A stretch of DNA of 64,000 bases from NCBI RefSeq assembly GCF_009647655.1, contig NZ_WJFD01000001.1, positions 1,302,001 through 1,366,000 on the forward strand, written 5' to 3'. Source of the DNA: Chitinophaga sp. SYP-B3965. GTDB taxonomy: Bacteria > Bacteroidota > Bacteroidia > Chitinophagales > Chitinophagaceae. Below, piece by piece: positions 1-9,300 of the stretch. Below the pieces are notes generated by a model. It made no database searches, was not told the origin of the DNA, and saw only the letters and a program-made list of their open reading frames with translations. Numbering within the stretch: the stretch's first letter is position 1; each line of letters starts with the position of its first letter. Position numbers and translations under genes: made by a program.

Positions 1-249
1 AAATACGCCGCCGTTCTATTGGTGGCATTGGGAGTAGGACATTCCGTGTACAACTTCCAGCAAAAGAACCGTAACGATGGGAATCAGTTAGCTTTCCACG
101 ATACCTTCGACGATCCAAAAGTTGCTTATGAAGAAACGCAAAAGGCACTGGCGATCATTTCAAAGAACCTGAACAAAGGCAAGGAGCAAATGGAGAAACT
201 CAGTTACTTCAATGATGCTACGGGCATGATCCAGGGGAATAACAACTAA
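1..249 (+). CDS. Membrane-anchored protein of a DUF4252 operon, C-terminal part only
   Basis: The frame is open from base 1, so the gene enters from outside the window and only its last 82 residues are seen. The visible part begins with one hydrophobic segment (about residues 3-14), followed by a charged, probably helical tail rich in Lys, Glu and Asn, which suggests a single-pass membrane protein. It lies 52 bp before two DUF4252 genes. In related bacteria such operons usually start with an ECF sigma factor and a membrane-anchored partner, so an anti-sigma-like role is an inference from context. No enzyme motif is visible. Confidence 0.6.
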   Translation, partial: KYAAVLLVALGVGHSVYNFQQKNRNDGNQLAFHDTFDDPKVAYEETQKALAIISKNLNKGKEQMEKLSYFNDATGMIQGNNN

Positions 250-301
250 GGCTATTCTAGAACTGCATATCAACAATTTACAGTAACACAAATCATTTAT
301 C

Positions 302-841
302 ATGAAACGCATTTTCTTTCTCATATTCATCTCGCTCTGCAGCACACAGCTTGCACTGGCGCAGAGTAGCGTAGAAAAATTCTTCCTCAAATACCAGAAC
401 GATCCTTCGTTTACGGTGATCAATATCACACCGAAGATGTTCTCGATGTTTTCCAAAGTGTCTTCAGACGATCCGGATTTCAAGAAGGTTTCTTCGGTGA
501 TCAGCAAACTTAAAGGTCTGCGCATTCTCGTAAAAGAAGAAACTAAAGATGGGTCTAAGCTTTTTAAAGAAGCAGCGGCCTTCCTCACGGCGGATTTTGA
601 AGAACTGATGACCATCCGGAATAAAGATGCGGATGTGAAGTTCATGGTGAAGGAGAACGCTAAAGGGAATATTGGAGAACTCATCATGCTGGTGGGAAGT
701 CCTTCGGAATTCGTTGCGCTCTCTATCTTTGGAGACATTAACCTTACGGAGCTTTCTGAGATTGCAGGGGATATGAACATCGACGGGTTTGATAATCTAA
801 AGAGCCTTCCCAGCGGCGGTTCCACTAAGAAGAAAAATTAA
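302..841 (+). CDS. DUF4252 domain-containing secreted protein
   Basis: A 179-residue protein with a clear signal peptide (hydrophobic residues 4-18, cleavage after the Ala-Leu-Ala-Gln stretch near residue 21). The body matches the DUF4252 pattern: a short N-terminal part on phenylalanines and aspartates, a repeated K-x-L-K-G-L-R-I strand and a C-terminal I-F-G-D-I-N-L motif. DUF4252 proteins are exported Bacteroidota proteins of unknown function, often encoded beside ECF sigma factors. The ATG at 302 is the only sensible start because it opens the signal peptide. The tail is Lys-rich. It is probably co-transcribed with the DUF4252 gene that follows after 72 bp. Confidence 0.85.
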   Translation: MKRIFFLIFISLCSTQLALAQSSVEKFFLKYQNDPSFTVINITPKMFSMFSKVSSDDPDFKKVSSVISKLKGLRILVKEETKDGSKLFKEAAAFLTADFEELMTIRNKDADVKFMVKENAKGNIGELIMLVGSPSEFVALSIFGDINLTELSEIAGDMNIDGFDNLKSLPSGGSTKKKN

Positions 842-913
842 AGAAGAAAACGCCGTCCTCCATCCGCGGCGTCTTCCTATATCACCCTTTTTTAAACCTC
901 ATAACTATACTAT

Positions 914-1435
914 ATGATACGCTCCATATTTCTCCTCGCTTGTTGCCTGGCCTTTGTTGCCACTGATGCAAATGCCCAACGCAAACAATTACGCAAATTC
1001 CATAATAACTACCGCAGTGTAGCTGAAACTCATCGCATTGGCCTTAGCTTCCTGCCATTACGGATCATTAGCTGGTTCATCCCTGGTCGTGCTTTTGAAG
1101 GGGAAGCCAGAGATGTTAAATGGGCCCTGAAGAAAGTAAGAAGAGTTAAAATATATACCATTGATATGGATAACGGGGAAGCTGTTTCTTCTGATGCTAT
1201 TGGTAAATTAAAGGAAGATCTCTATGCTTCTTATAAGTTTGAACCCCTTATGGAAATACGGTCTGCTGAAGGGAGTCATGTGCAATTCCTCAGTAATGGT
1301 AAGACGGATGATAGATTGGATAACCTGTTGTTGTTAGTGCAGGATGAAGGTGAAATGGTGATGGTGCATCTGCGGACTAAGTTAACCATGAATGATCTGC
1401 AGCGGATTACTGAGAAGTTTAAGAAAGAGATTTAG
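914..1435 (+). CDS. DUF4252-like secreted protein
   Basis: A 173-residue protein with a signal peptide (residues 3-21, ending Asn-Ala-Gln). The later part has the strand pattern of the DUF4252 family (V-K-I-Y-T-I-D, then L-L-L-L-V-Q-D-E-G near residue 140) but is more basic and more diverged than the preceding paralogue. The arrangement of two consecutive DUF4252 genes behind a membrane protein suggests one operon. Its function is unknown. It is followed by a short tandem repeat region rather than a clear hairpin terminator. Confidence 0.75.
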   Translation: MIRSIFLLACCLAFVATDANAQRKQLRKFHNNYRSVAETHRIGLSFLPLRIISWFIPGRAFEGEARDVKWALKKVRRVKIYTIDMDNGEAVSSDAIGKLKEDLYASYKFEPLMEIRSAEGSHVQFLSNGKTDDRLDNLLLLVQDEGEMVMVHLRTKLTMNDLQRITEKFKKEI

Positions 1436-1670
1436 TGCTTGCTGCGTTCGCTGTGGGCAAAGAGATGTATTTTTTATTTTAGATAAAAAGAGACTTTGGT
1501 ATTTCTATTTAAATAAAAAGAATTCAGCATTTGCTGCGTTCGCTGTGGGCTGAGAGATGGTTCATTTTAAATAAAAGAGATTTAGTACCTATTTAAATAA
1601 AAAGAATTCAGCATTTACTGCGTTCGCTGTGGGTAAAGAGAAGGTGTTTTTATTTTAGATAAAAAGAGTT
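1436..1670. repeat. Three tandem intergenic units with a CTGCGTTCGCTGTGGG core
   Basis: The core occurs at 1442, 1534 and 1618 (spacing 92 and 84 bp). Each core is followed by an AT-rich stretch with ATTTAAATAAAAAG or ATTTTAGATAAAAAG. The units fill the gap between convergent genes. The arrangement resembles the repeat array at 32483-32932 in position and base pattern, but the sequence differs. Confidence 0.75.
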
Positions 1671-1958
1671 CTAACGAATCATCACTTCCTTTACCGCTTC
1701 TTCCCCTAACATATCATTCACCAACCGAAGTATCCTGTCTTTAGAATAATTAAGTTCTTGTTTTAACGGTGCAACGGTAGTGGTTATCACCAGTTTGCCA
1801 TCAAAGAGTTGTACACTTTCTGTATAACGGGCAATGGTTTTACCCACTACCTGTTCCCAGTTTTCCTGGATGCGCACTTCCAGCAGCCTTGGTTTAAACC
1901 TGCTGTTGTTAAGATATTCCCTTAACGCATCTCCCATACTTACAACCTTGTAACGCAT
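1671..1958 (-). CDS. DUF721 domain-containing protein
   Basis: A 95-residue protein that fits the DUF721 (DciA-like) family over its whole length: an N-terminal G-D-A-L-R-E-Y-L helix, a central E-N-W-E-Q-V-V-G motif and the strand L-V-I-T-T-T-V-A-P-L-K-Q-E-L. In other bacteria DciA proteins help load the replicative helicase; whether short Bacteroidota members do so is not settled. The ATG at 1958 is taken as the start because a TAnnTTTG element lies only 4 bp upstream, so the message would have almost no leader. An internal ATG at 1937 is an alternative. Confidence 0.85.
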   Translation of the reverse strand: MRYKVVSMGDALREYLNNSRFKPRLLEVRIQENWEQVVGKTIARYTESVQLFDGKLVITTTVAPLKQELNYSKDRILRLVNDMLGEEAVKEVMIR

Positions 1959-1962
1959 GCGG

Positions 1963-1970
1963 CAAATGTA
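1963..1970 (-). promoter_or_regulatory. Bacteroidota -7 promoter element of the DUF721 gene
   Basis: On the minus strand the sequence is TACATTTG, a full match to TAnnTTTG. A TTG lies 23 bp upstream, at the long end of the usual spacing. Transcription would begin at or very near the start codon. Confidence 0.5.
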
Positions 1971-1973
1971 AGA

Positions 1974-2813
1974 TTAAATTGCTGCTTTCTCGCCAATAAC
2001 CTTTGATGCTTCCCAACCTATCATGGCAGTTTTTCTTTCTTTCCCCCAATGATATTCACCCAATATTCCGGTAGACCTTATAACACGATGGCAGGGAATC
2101 AGATATGCAACCGGATTATCTCCAACTGCTGAGCCGACCGCGCGGGAAGCTTTTGGATGTTGGATGGAATCTGCTATTTGCCCGTACGTGGAGACCTGGC
2201 CGCAAGGGATCTTCAACAGTGCTTCCCAAACTTTTAACTGGAACGGTGTGGCCTTCACATGTAAGCGTAAATCCTTTACTGCTTCATTCCTTTCCGTGAA
2301 AAATTCCTTTACTGTTTTGAGAATAGGAGATTCTGCTACTGTGATATTCGCTTTTGGCCATTGTGCCCTCAGTTCTGCGAGTGAATTTTCAAAGCTCTCG
2401 GTGAACTGGATGTTACAAACGCCTTTGTCTGTTGCCGCAATAAATACCATCCCGAACTGCGTGATCGTAAAAGTGCATTTGATGTGCAGGTTTTCTCCGC
2501 CGTTCTTGTATTCTCCGGGTGTCATGGCTTCCATGTTCACGAACATGTCGTGCAGGCGGCTGGTACCGGAAAGTCCGGTTTCAAAGGTGGTATCTTCTAA
2601 GGTGTAGTTCTTTGCCAGTAAGGTTTTGGCGTGCTGCAAACTGATGTATTGCAGGAACTTCTTAGGTGTTACGCCCGCCCATTCTTTGAATAAACGCTGA
2701 AAGTGAAAAGGGCTTAAATGTACTGCTGCCGCAATGTCGTCCAGGGAGGGTTGCTCCGTGTGGTGATCATTGATGTACTTGATGGCTTCCGCAATTGTTT
2801 CGTAGTGATGCAT
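1974..2813 (-). CDS. AraC-type HTH / methylated-DNA-protein-cysteine methyltransferase
   Basis: A 279-residue two-domain protein. Residues 1-100 form an AraC-type double helix-turn-helix (A-A-A-V-H-L-S-P-F-H-F-Q-R-L-F-K-E, then T-P-K-K-F-L). Residues 115-270 are an O6-alkylguanine-DNA methyltransferase domain with the active-site motif I-P-C-H-R-V-I, in which the Cys accepts the alkyl group. This is the Ada layout without the N-terminal Zn/phosphotriester domain. It removes alkyl groups from guanine O6 and may also act as a transcription factor. It is transcribed alone from a good promoter at 2827-2857. Confidence 0.92.
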   Translation of the reverse strand: MHHYETIAEAIKYINDHHTEQPSLDDIAAAVHLSPFHFQRLFKEWAGVTPKKFLQYISLQHAKTLLAKNYTLEDTTFETGLSGTSRLHDMFVNMEAMTPGEYKNGGENLHIKCTFTITQFGMVFIAATDKGVCNIQFTESFENSLAELRAQWPKANITVAESPILKTVKEFFTERNEAVKDLRLHVKATPFQLKVWEALLKIPCGQVSTYGQIADSIQHPKASRAVGSAVGDNPVAYLIPCHRVIRSTGILGEYHWGKERKTAMIGWEASKVIGEKAAI

Positions 2814-2826
2814 TGTTTTTTTTATT

Positions 2827-2857
2827 CAAAGTAACACCCGTTTTGATGCGTGAACAA
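2827..2857 (-). promoter_or_regulatory. Probable promoter of the AraC/MGMT gene
   Basis: On the minus strand a TTG (2855-2857), a 20-bp spacer and TTACTTTG (2827-2834) give 7 of 8 matches to TAnnTTTG. The leader to the ATG at 2813 is short. Confidence 0.5.
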
Positions 2858-2872
2858 CCCGGTTCTTGCTAT

Positions 2873-4519
2873 TTATAAAGCCTTGGTTTTGATGTAGAAA
2901 TTCTTGTCTACTGCAAATTTGGAAGGATCAGTTAATTGTATAGCTGCCGTTTTCCATTCTGTGGTTGGATAAATGAAGCTGTATTTTCCGTTTGTGAGTG
3001 TTACTTTCACCGGAAGATCAAAATCCTTTACATCTGCTACCCAACGGTATTTCAACTCTTTATTGAGGATGAAATATTCCAGCACAGGTATTTTGGTATG
3101 ACGCAGATACTGATCAAACACTTTGCTGAAATCATGCCCGCCATTTTTGCTGATATATTGTTCTACTTCCTTTGAAGTTACTGTCTGGTGATAGTAGGTT
3201 TTATTAAGCCCACGCAAGATCTTGCGAAATGTTTCGTCGTTATTGATCACCTGGCGGATGGTATGTAACATATTGGAGCCTTTGTAATACATGTCTGCGG
3301 AGCCTTCTGTGTTCACCCCGTAAGGTCCGATAATAGGCTCATCATTTCCGATCCTGCTACGCACACCTTGTAAATATGCATTGCCGGCTTCTTTACCATA
3401 CTGGCATTCTGTGAAAATAGTTTCGGAATAATTGGTGAAACCTTCATGCACCCACATGTCTGCAATATCCTTAGTGGTGATATTATTCCCAAACCATTCA
3501 TGGCCGCTTTCATGGATGATAATGAAATCCCATTTCATGCCCCAGCCGGTGCCGGAAAGGTCTGATCCGCGATAGCCCATCTTATACTGATTTCCATAAG
3601 CCACTGCACTTTGGTGTTCCATACCCAGGTGAGAGGTTTCTACGAGTTTATAACTGTCTTTATAAAAAGGGTAAGGTCCAAACCAGTGCTCGAAGCATTT
3701 CATCATGGGTTTTACCACCTGGAAATGTGTTTTTGCTTTAGCCAGATTGTAGTCCAGTACCCAGTAATCCAGGTCCAGCTTGCCATTCTCTCCGTTATAC
3801 TGATCGCTGAAATGAACGTAGTTACCAATGTTCAGGGCAACGTCGTAATTATTGATGGGGTTGCCTACGAACCAGGTGAAAGTAGTAGTGTTAGGGGCGT
3901 TGGCGTCATCTTTTTTGCTGCGTAAGCGGCCATTGGAAACATTCGTGAGCCCTTTGGGGACTGCTACTGAAATACGCATGCTATCCGGCTCCTCCGTCTG
4001 ATGATCTTTATTAGGCCACCAGATACTGGCGCCCTGGCCCTGGCAGGCAGTGGCTATCCATGGGCGGCCCAGGGAATCCTTTCCCCAAACCACGCCACCA
4101 TCCCAGGGAGCACGTTTTGCTTCTTTGGGTTTGCCGTGATAACTAACCAGCAGGCTTCGTATTTTACCTTTAGGCTGTGGGGCTTTCAGATCTACAAACC
4201 AGGCATTTCCATCTCTTGTAAAGGAGAGGGATTCGCCATCTTGTATCACTTTATCTATGATCATTGGTTCCTGGAGGTCTATCTGTAGTCTTTGCGCCGG
4301 TTCTAAAACCCTATAGAAAATAGCATTCACGCCCACAATGGATTTCTCTTCCGGGTCCACTCTTATTTGCAGATCGTAGTAGGTAACATCCCACCAGCTT
4401 CTTTCCGGTGAAAGTGTGCCACGGAGGGTATCAGCATGGGTGAATTTACGCTGTTGAGCATTTGCATCTGGCAGCAGGAAGCTACAAATGGTTATCAGGA
4501 TGAGGAGAAATGATCTCAT
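2873..4519 (-). CDS. M1 family zinc metallopeptidase, secreted
   Basis: A 548-residue protein with a signal peptide (residues 3-21). Residues 40-240 are the N-terminal beta-rich M1 domain and residues 250-450 the gluzincin catalytic domain. H-E-S-G-H followed after 18 residues by E (in W-V-H-E-G-F) supplies the three zinc ligands and the catalytic Glu. The exopeptidase motif G-x-M-E-N is here G-M-E-H, so the usual Asn is His. The protein is shorter than the 600-850 residues of classical aminopeptidase N because the C-terminal helical domain is missing. It probably trims N-terminal residues from peptides in the periplasm. It is monocistronic, divergent from a peptide-binding lipoprotein. Confidence 0.92.
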   Translation of the reverse strand: MRSFLLILITICSFLLPDANAQQRKFTHADTLRGTLSPERSWWDVTYYDLQIRVDPEEKSIVGVNAIFYRVLEPAQRLQIDLQEPMIIDKVIQDGESLSFTRDGNAWFVDLKAPQPKGKIRSLLVSYHGKPKEAKRAPWDGGVVWGKDSLGRPWIATACQGQGASIWWPNKDHQTEEPDSMRISVAVPKGLTNVSNGRLRSKKDDANAPNTTTFTWFVGNPINNYDVALNIGNYVHFSDQYNGENGKLDLDYWVLDYNLAKAKTHFQVVKPMMKCFEHWFGPYPFYKDSYKLVETSHLGMEHQSAVAYGNQYKMGYRGSDLSGTGWGMKWDFIIIHESGHEWFGNNITTKDIADMWVHEGFTNYSETIFTECQYGKEAGNAYLQGVRSRIGNDEPIIGPYGVNTEGSADMYYKGSNMLHTIRQVINNDETFRKILRGLNKTYYHQTVTSKEVEQYISKNGGHDFSKVFDQYLRHTKIPVLEYFILNKELKYRWVADVKDFDLPVKVTLTNGKYSFIYPTTEWKTAAIQLTDPSKFAVDKNFYIKTKAL

Positions 4520-4638
4520 TACGGTTTAGATTTGGATGGAAAGATATTTTAAATGGTCGATGAAAAGATCGATTTTATGATTACTGGTAGTTTATCTATG
4601 CAGAATTACTATTTTACTTCCGGTATTCATCCGCATAT

Positions 4639-6249
4639 ATGAAATATTATTGCTTACTTTTTACCATCTTCCTGCTTTCCTGTGGCCAGCGCAACAAGGA
4701 GCATAAAATGGTTTTCCGTTATAATCAGCCGGAAGGCATTCCTTCACTGGACCCTGCATTCGCCAAGAATCAGGCCATTATGTGGGCGGTGCGACAGATC
4801 TATAATACTTTAGTAGAACCCGATAGCATGCTGAATATCAGGCCATCTCTCGCTACGCGCTGGGAGGTTTCTGAAGACCGCCGCACTTACCGTTTTTATC
4901 TCCGGAACGATGTTTACTTTCATGATAATGAGATATTCCCCGGTGGCAAAGGGCGCAAAATGACAGCTGCGGATGTGGCTTATAGTCTTCGCCGCATTAT
5001 GGACCCGGCTACCGCATCCCCTGGTGCCTGGATCTTCAATGGCACGGTAGATTCCGCATCTGGTTTCCAGGCTATTAATGATACTACTTTCCAGCTTACT
5101 TTATTACAACCATTCCATCCCATTATGGGGATCCTCAGCATGCAGTATTGTTCCATCATACCGCATGAAGCAGTAGAAAAATATGGCAAGGATTTCCGTA
5201 AACATCCCTGCGGTACAGGGCCTTTTAAATTTCATTACTGGGATGAAGGGCAGGCATTGATCCTCCATAAATACGATCGTTATTTTGAGAAGGATGAAGC
5301 CGGAAACCGACTGCCATACCTTGATGCGGTAAAAGTGTCGTTTGTAGACAGCAAGGGAACGGAATTCCTTTTATTTCGCCAGGGGCAGCTTGATTTCATC
5401 AATGATATTGAAACATCTTTCAAAGATGAAGTGCTTACCAAGCAAGGCCATCTTAAAAAGGAATGGGAAGGAAAGATTGCATTGATCACAGCGCCCTACC
5501 TGAATACGGAATACTTTGGTATTGTGATGGACTCTTCGAAACCCGGGGTAAAGGATTCTCCGCTGCGGGATATCCGTATCCGCCAGGCTATCAATTATGG
5601 TTTTGACCGGGTGAAAATGATGACATATCTGCGCAACAGTATTGGCATTGCGGCTACATCTGGTTTTGTGCCTGCGGGGTTACCTTCTTTTGATACAACT
5701 CAGGTAAAGGGATACACGTATAACATTGCAAAATGCAGGCAGCTATTGAAGGAAGCTGGTTATCCGGAAGGAAAAGGTTTGCCGCCGATCAAACTGGTAT
5801 CTATTCCTATTTATGCAGACCTGGCCAATTATGTGGCAAACCAGTTGCAGGAAGTGGGCATTCCGGTTCAGGTGGAAGTGATTCAGAAAGGTACTTTGAT
5901 GGACCAGGTGGCAAAATCAGCTGTTCCTTTTTTCCGGGCCAGCTGGATTGCGGATTATCCGGATGCAGAGAGTTACCTGGCCATGTTCTACAGTAAAAAT
6001 CCTGCGCCACCGAATTATACACGCTATAACAATCCTGCTTTTGATCAGCTGTATGAAAAAGCGCTGCTGGAAACTAATGATTCCATCCGTTACAAATTAT
6101 ACCAGGAAATGGATCAGATGGTGATAAAAGACGCTCCTGTTGTTCCGTTATTCTACGATATTTCTGTGCGTTTCCGTCAGATGAATGTCACGGGATTAAC
6201 CAGTAATGGCCTCAATCTGCTTGAATTAAGAAGGGTGAAAATAGAGTAG
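4639..6249 (+). CDS. ABC transporter substrate-binding lipoprotein, oligopeptide type (SBP_bac_5)
   Basis: A 536-residue protein with a lipoprotein signal (hydrophobic residues 5-13, lipobox L-L-S-C with Cys 15). The rest is a family-5 extracellular solute-binding protein: L-D-P-A-F near residue 37, a conserved T-A-A-D-V-A-Y-S-L-R-R motif near residue 112, G-T-G-P-F near residue 192 and I-R-Q-A-I-N-Y near residue 315. Relatives bind oligopeptides or nickel for an ABC importer. No permease or ATPase gene lies beside it, so the partner transporter is elsewhere. The divergent peptidase fits peptide use. A strong terminator follows. Confidence 0.9.
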   Translation: MKYYCLLFTIFLLSCGQRNKEHKMVFRYNQPEGIPSLDPAFAKNQAIMWAVRQIYNTLVEPDSMLNIRPSLATRWEVSEDRRTYRFYLRNDVYFHDNEIFPGGKGRKMTAADVAYSLRRIMDPATASPGAWIFNGTVDSASGFQAINDTTFQLTLLQPFHPIMGILSMQYCSIIPHEAVEKYGKDFRKHPCGTGPFKFHYWDEGQALILHKYDRYFEKDEAGNRLPYLDAVKVSFVDSKGTEFLLFRQGQLDFINDIETSFKDEVLTKQGHLKKEWEGKIALITAPYLNTEYFGIVMDSSKPGVKDSPLRDIRIRQAINYGFDRVKMMTYLRNSIGIAATSGFVPAGLPSFDTTQVKGYTYNIAKCRQLLKEAGYPEGKGLPPIKLVSIPIYADLANYVANQLQEVGIPVQVEVIQKGTLMDQVAKSAVPFFRASWIADYPDAESYLAMFYSKNPAPPNYTRYNNPAFDQLYEKALLETNDSIRYKLYQEMDQMVIKDAPVVPLFYDISVRFRQMNVTGLTSNGLNLLELRRVKIE

Positions 6250-6280
6250 GGGAGGAACGCGTGACTTAACTTATGTAAAC

Positions 6281-6315
6281 AAAAATCCCGATCTGTTTTC
6301 TGACCGGGATTTTTT
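6281..6315. terminator. Bidirectional terminator between convergent genes
   Basis: The arms AAAAATCCCG (6281-6290) and CGGGATTTTT (6305-6314) enclose a 14-bp loop and give U-tracts on both strands. It serves the peptide-binding lipoprotein gene and the TonB receptor gene. Confidence 0.85.
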
Positions 6316-6338
6316 GTTTGGAGATAATAAATAGTTTG

Positions 6339-9300
6339 TTAAAAGCCGTAACGCAAGCCTATCTGCACCTGGAAAGGTTCACCTGAAGGGCTTACTACAC
6401 CAGCAGTGTTCACGCGATAATTGTAACGTGGCGTGGTAGGATCAAATGCAGGAACAGCAGGTGTTGCTCCATTTGCAGGAATACCTGCAGCATACAGTGC
6501 CTGGGTACCCAGTGATTTGTTTACGCCCCATGTTTTCTTGAACATATTGGCTACGTTGAAGATATCGCAGGATATTTCGATACCGTGCGTGGTTTTGCCG
6601 CTGAATTTAGTTTTCCAGGTAACCCTGGCGTCGTAAATGCCGTAGAAATCATTGATACCGCCATTTCTTTCAGCGAGCTGGCCGGAATATTTTCTGATAT
6701 AATCTTTGATGCTTTCGCTTGCAGCAGGGTTGTTAAGGATAGCATTGAGCCCGTCACGTACATTCTGGGGAACGGCAGTATTGTTCCTGTCGAAAATATA
6801 GGCGAGATCGTTTGTGCCTGCCACAAAATCAGCATTACTGTTCACTCCGGAAAGCAGGGTGTAACGTGTACCACCAATACCGGAATAACGTATACCCACC
6901 GTAAATCCATAGAAAGTAGGCAGCGTACCAAATACTACTACTTTATGGCGGAACTGGTTATCTGAATAAGTTACATTGTCCAGATTGCGCGGATCATCTT
7001 TCACGGGCAGGGATAGGGTGGCGGAATTGGCCACGTTACCATTAAAGGAAGTATTATCCTTTGCATCATTCCAGGTATAACTTACAGATACTTCACCATC
7101 TTTATAATACTGCCAGGTAGCATCTACCACCACAGCAAACTGATTTACTTTACCTTCACTATTCAGTTCCAGTACACGACCCAGCTTGTTGCTGATACGG
7201 CCCTGTACCCAGTCGCCGGCACCATTTGCAGGCATTGTGCTGAGAGGAACATATACGCCACGATTACCTTCCTGTGGCAATGTGAAAAACGGTGTGGTGG
7301 CCATATTCCTGTCTACATAAAAATAGTTATTGCGGCCTAATGTTGCATAACCGGTGATACCAGCCTTCAGTTTAGCTGTGAAATAGTGGCTGTAAGAAAG
7401 GTTCGCTTTATAGATTACAGGCACCTTTGCATCAGGACCATTGGTATTGATAGTAGCTAACTGAAAAGCGTCTAATGAAGGAATGGTAGCCGGATTTGCG
7501 CGATAGCCGGCAAAATCAGGAACAGGAATATTCGGAGCTCTTACATCCACCGTGGCAGAGTGTTTACCGTCGAACACCAGGTTATTGATAATGATATAGT
7601 TATTAATATCTGATGCAAATATACCTGCACCAAAGCGGATGTAATCTGTATGCTCTTCTTTCACATCCCAGGTAAGCTGAAGGCGGGGTTGAATCACAGA
7701 AGATTTCAACTTGTTGTCTGTGCGTATTTTCAGCTCATCGTACACCAGCTGATTCAGTGGAGATTTAGGGTAGTGCGCATAATCGTAACGCAAACCAGCT
7801 GTCATATCCAGGCCTTTAGCGAGTGTGGTTTGCATTTGTGCATAAACACCGGCATTGAAGATCTTGCCAACAACGCTGGGGTCAGCCAGTAAGGGAACTT
7901 CGCGGTAATAACGGTAAGGCTGGTTATTATCAAAAGCGGTGAGGCCATTGTAATGGAAACGTCCGTTCACTTCACTGCCGTAGCGTGAATGAGCGCGGGT
8001 ATACATGGCATCCACACCAAAAGTGAATTTGATGGTGTTGGTATTATAATACAGGTTGTCTACCAATTGTACTACATGGTTATCAAAATTTTCCTGCGCA
8101 AAACGATGGCCACCGATCTGGATGTTGGTAGACCTTGTATTTCCGTCAATCGAAGAAGTAACGTTTTCTACAATTGCACGGGGAATGTTTGCTTTGGGTA
8201 AATCATCCCCAGGTTCACTGGATTGATAAGTATACAGGTGCTGTACTTTCAGTTCGTTGGTAAAACGCGGGTTGATGGATGTACGCAGGGTTGCCAGTAA
8301 ACTGTTATCTCGGTTGAAATCGTTACCGGTAGATTCGTACAGGTTGATGGATGTATTATCTACCAGGCCGAGCTTGTTGCGGTCGTTCGTATAATTATCA
8401 CGGATGGTGAGCAGGTTTTTGCTATTGATCTGCCAGTCCAGACGAAGAAAAGCAGCATCAGAACCACGTTGCTTATCAAAAGAACCGTATTGTGCGTGAT
8501 TGGAAACGCCATATTCGGTACGGGCGATGTTTACAAAATTATCCAGCGTGGCTTTGGTGATATTCAAACGAGCTTCATCAGCAGGTGACTGAATATCTGC
8601 GATCACAAGTGAACGAGTGTCCAGCTGATGATCCCAGGCAATAAAAAAGTGCAGTTTATCTTTAACAATGGGACCACCAAGTGAAAAACCGTACTGGTAA
8701 GTGGAGTAATTATTATTACGCCTGTTACCGCGGATATCATAACGGCTGGCCAGTTCATTCGCTCTTACATATGTAAAAGCACTACCATGGAGTGTGTTGG
8801 TACCCGATTTAGTTACAGCACTCACGGTACCGCCACCACTACGACCATACGTAACATCGTACTGGTTGGTTACCACCTTAAACTCACGAACTGCTTCAAT
8901 AGAAATAGAATACGGAGCGCCGCTACGGCTGGTAGTAGATCCTGCAGATGTGGGGTTCTTGGAGTTCATACCATCGATGGTATAATTGGTAGAAGAACCG
9001 AGCTGACCGGAAATATTACCACCGCGGCTGAGTGGAGAAAGGTCCATCAGGGTGGAGAAATTTCTTCCGTTCACAGGTAACTGGTTCATGGTTTTGGCGG
9101 AAATAGCAGTAGCAGAGCCAATATTTTCGATCTTATTTTTTAGTCCCGAACCTACTACCTGCACTACCTGCAGGGTGGTTTCCTGTTGTTGCATAGTAAT
9201 ATCTATGCGTACGGCATCGCCCTGGTTGAGGAAATAACCACTTCTTTTCTGTTCTCCGAAGCCGGAGAAGGTAATATTAATGGTGTACGGACCACCGAGC

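Noticed and set aside
160..825. 221-residue frame on the minus strand
   Set aside because: Fully antisense to the DUF4252 gene, which has a signal peptide and family motifs; Ser-rich shadow frame.
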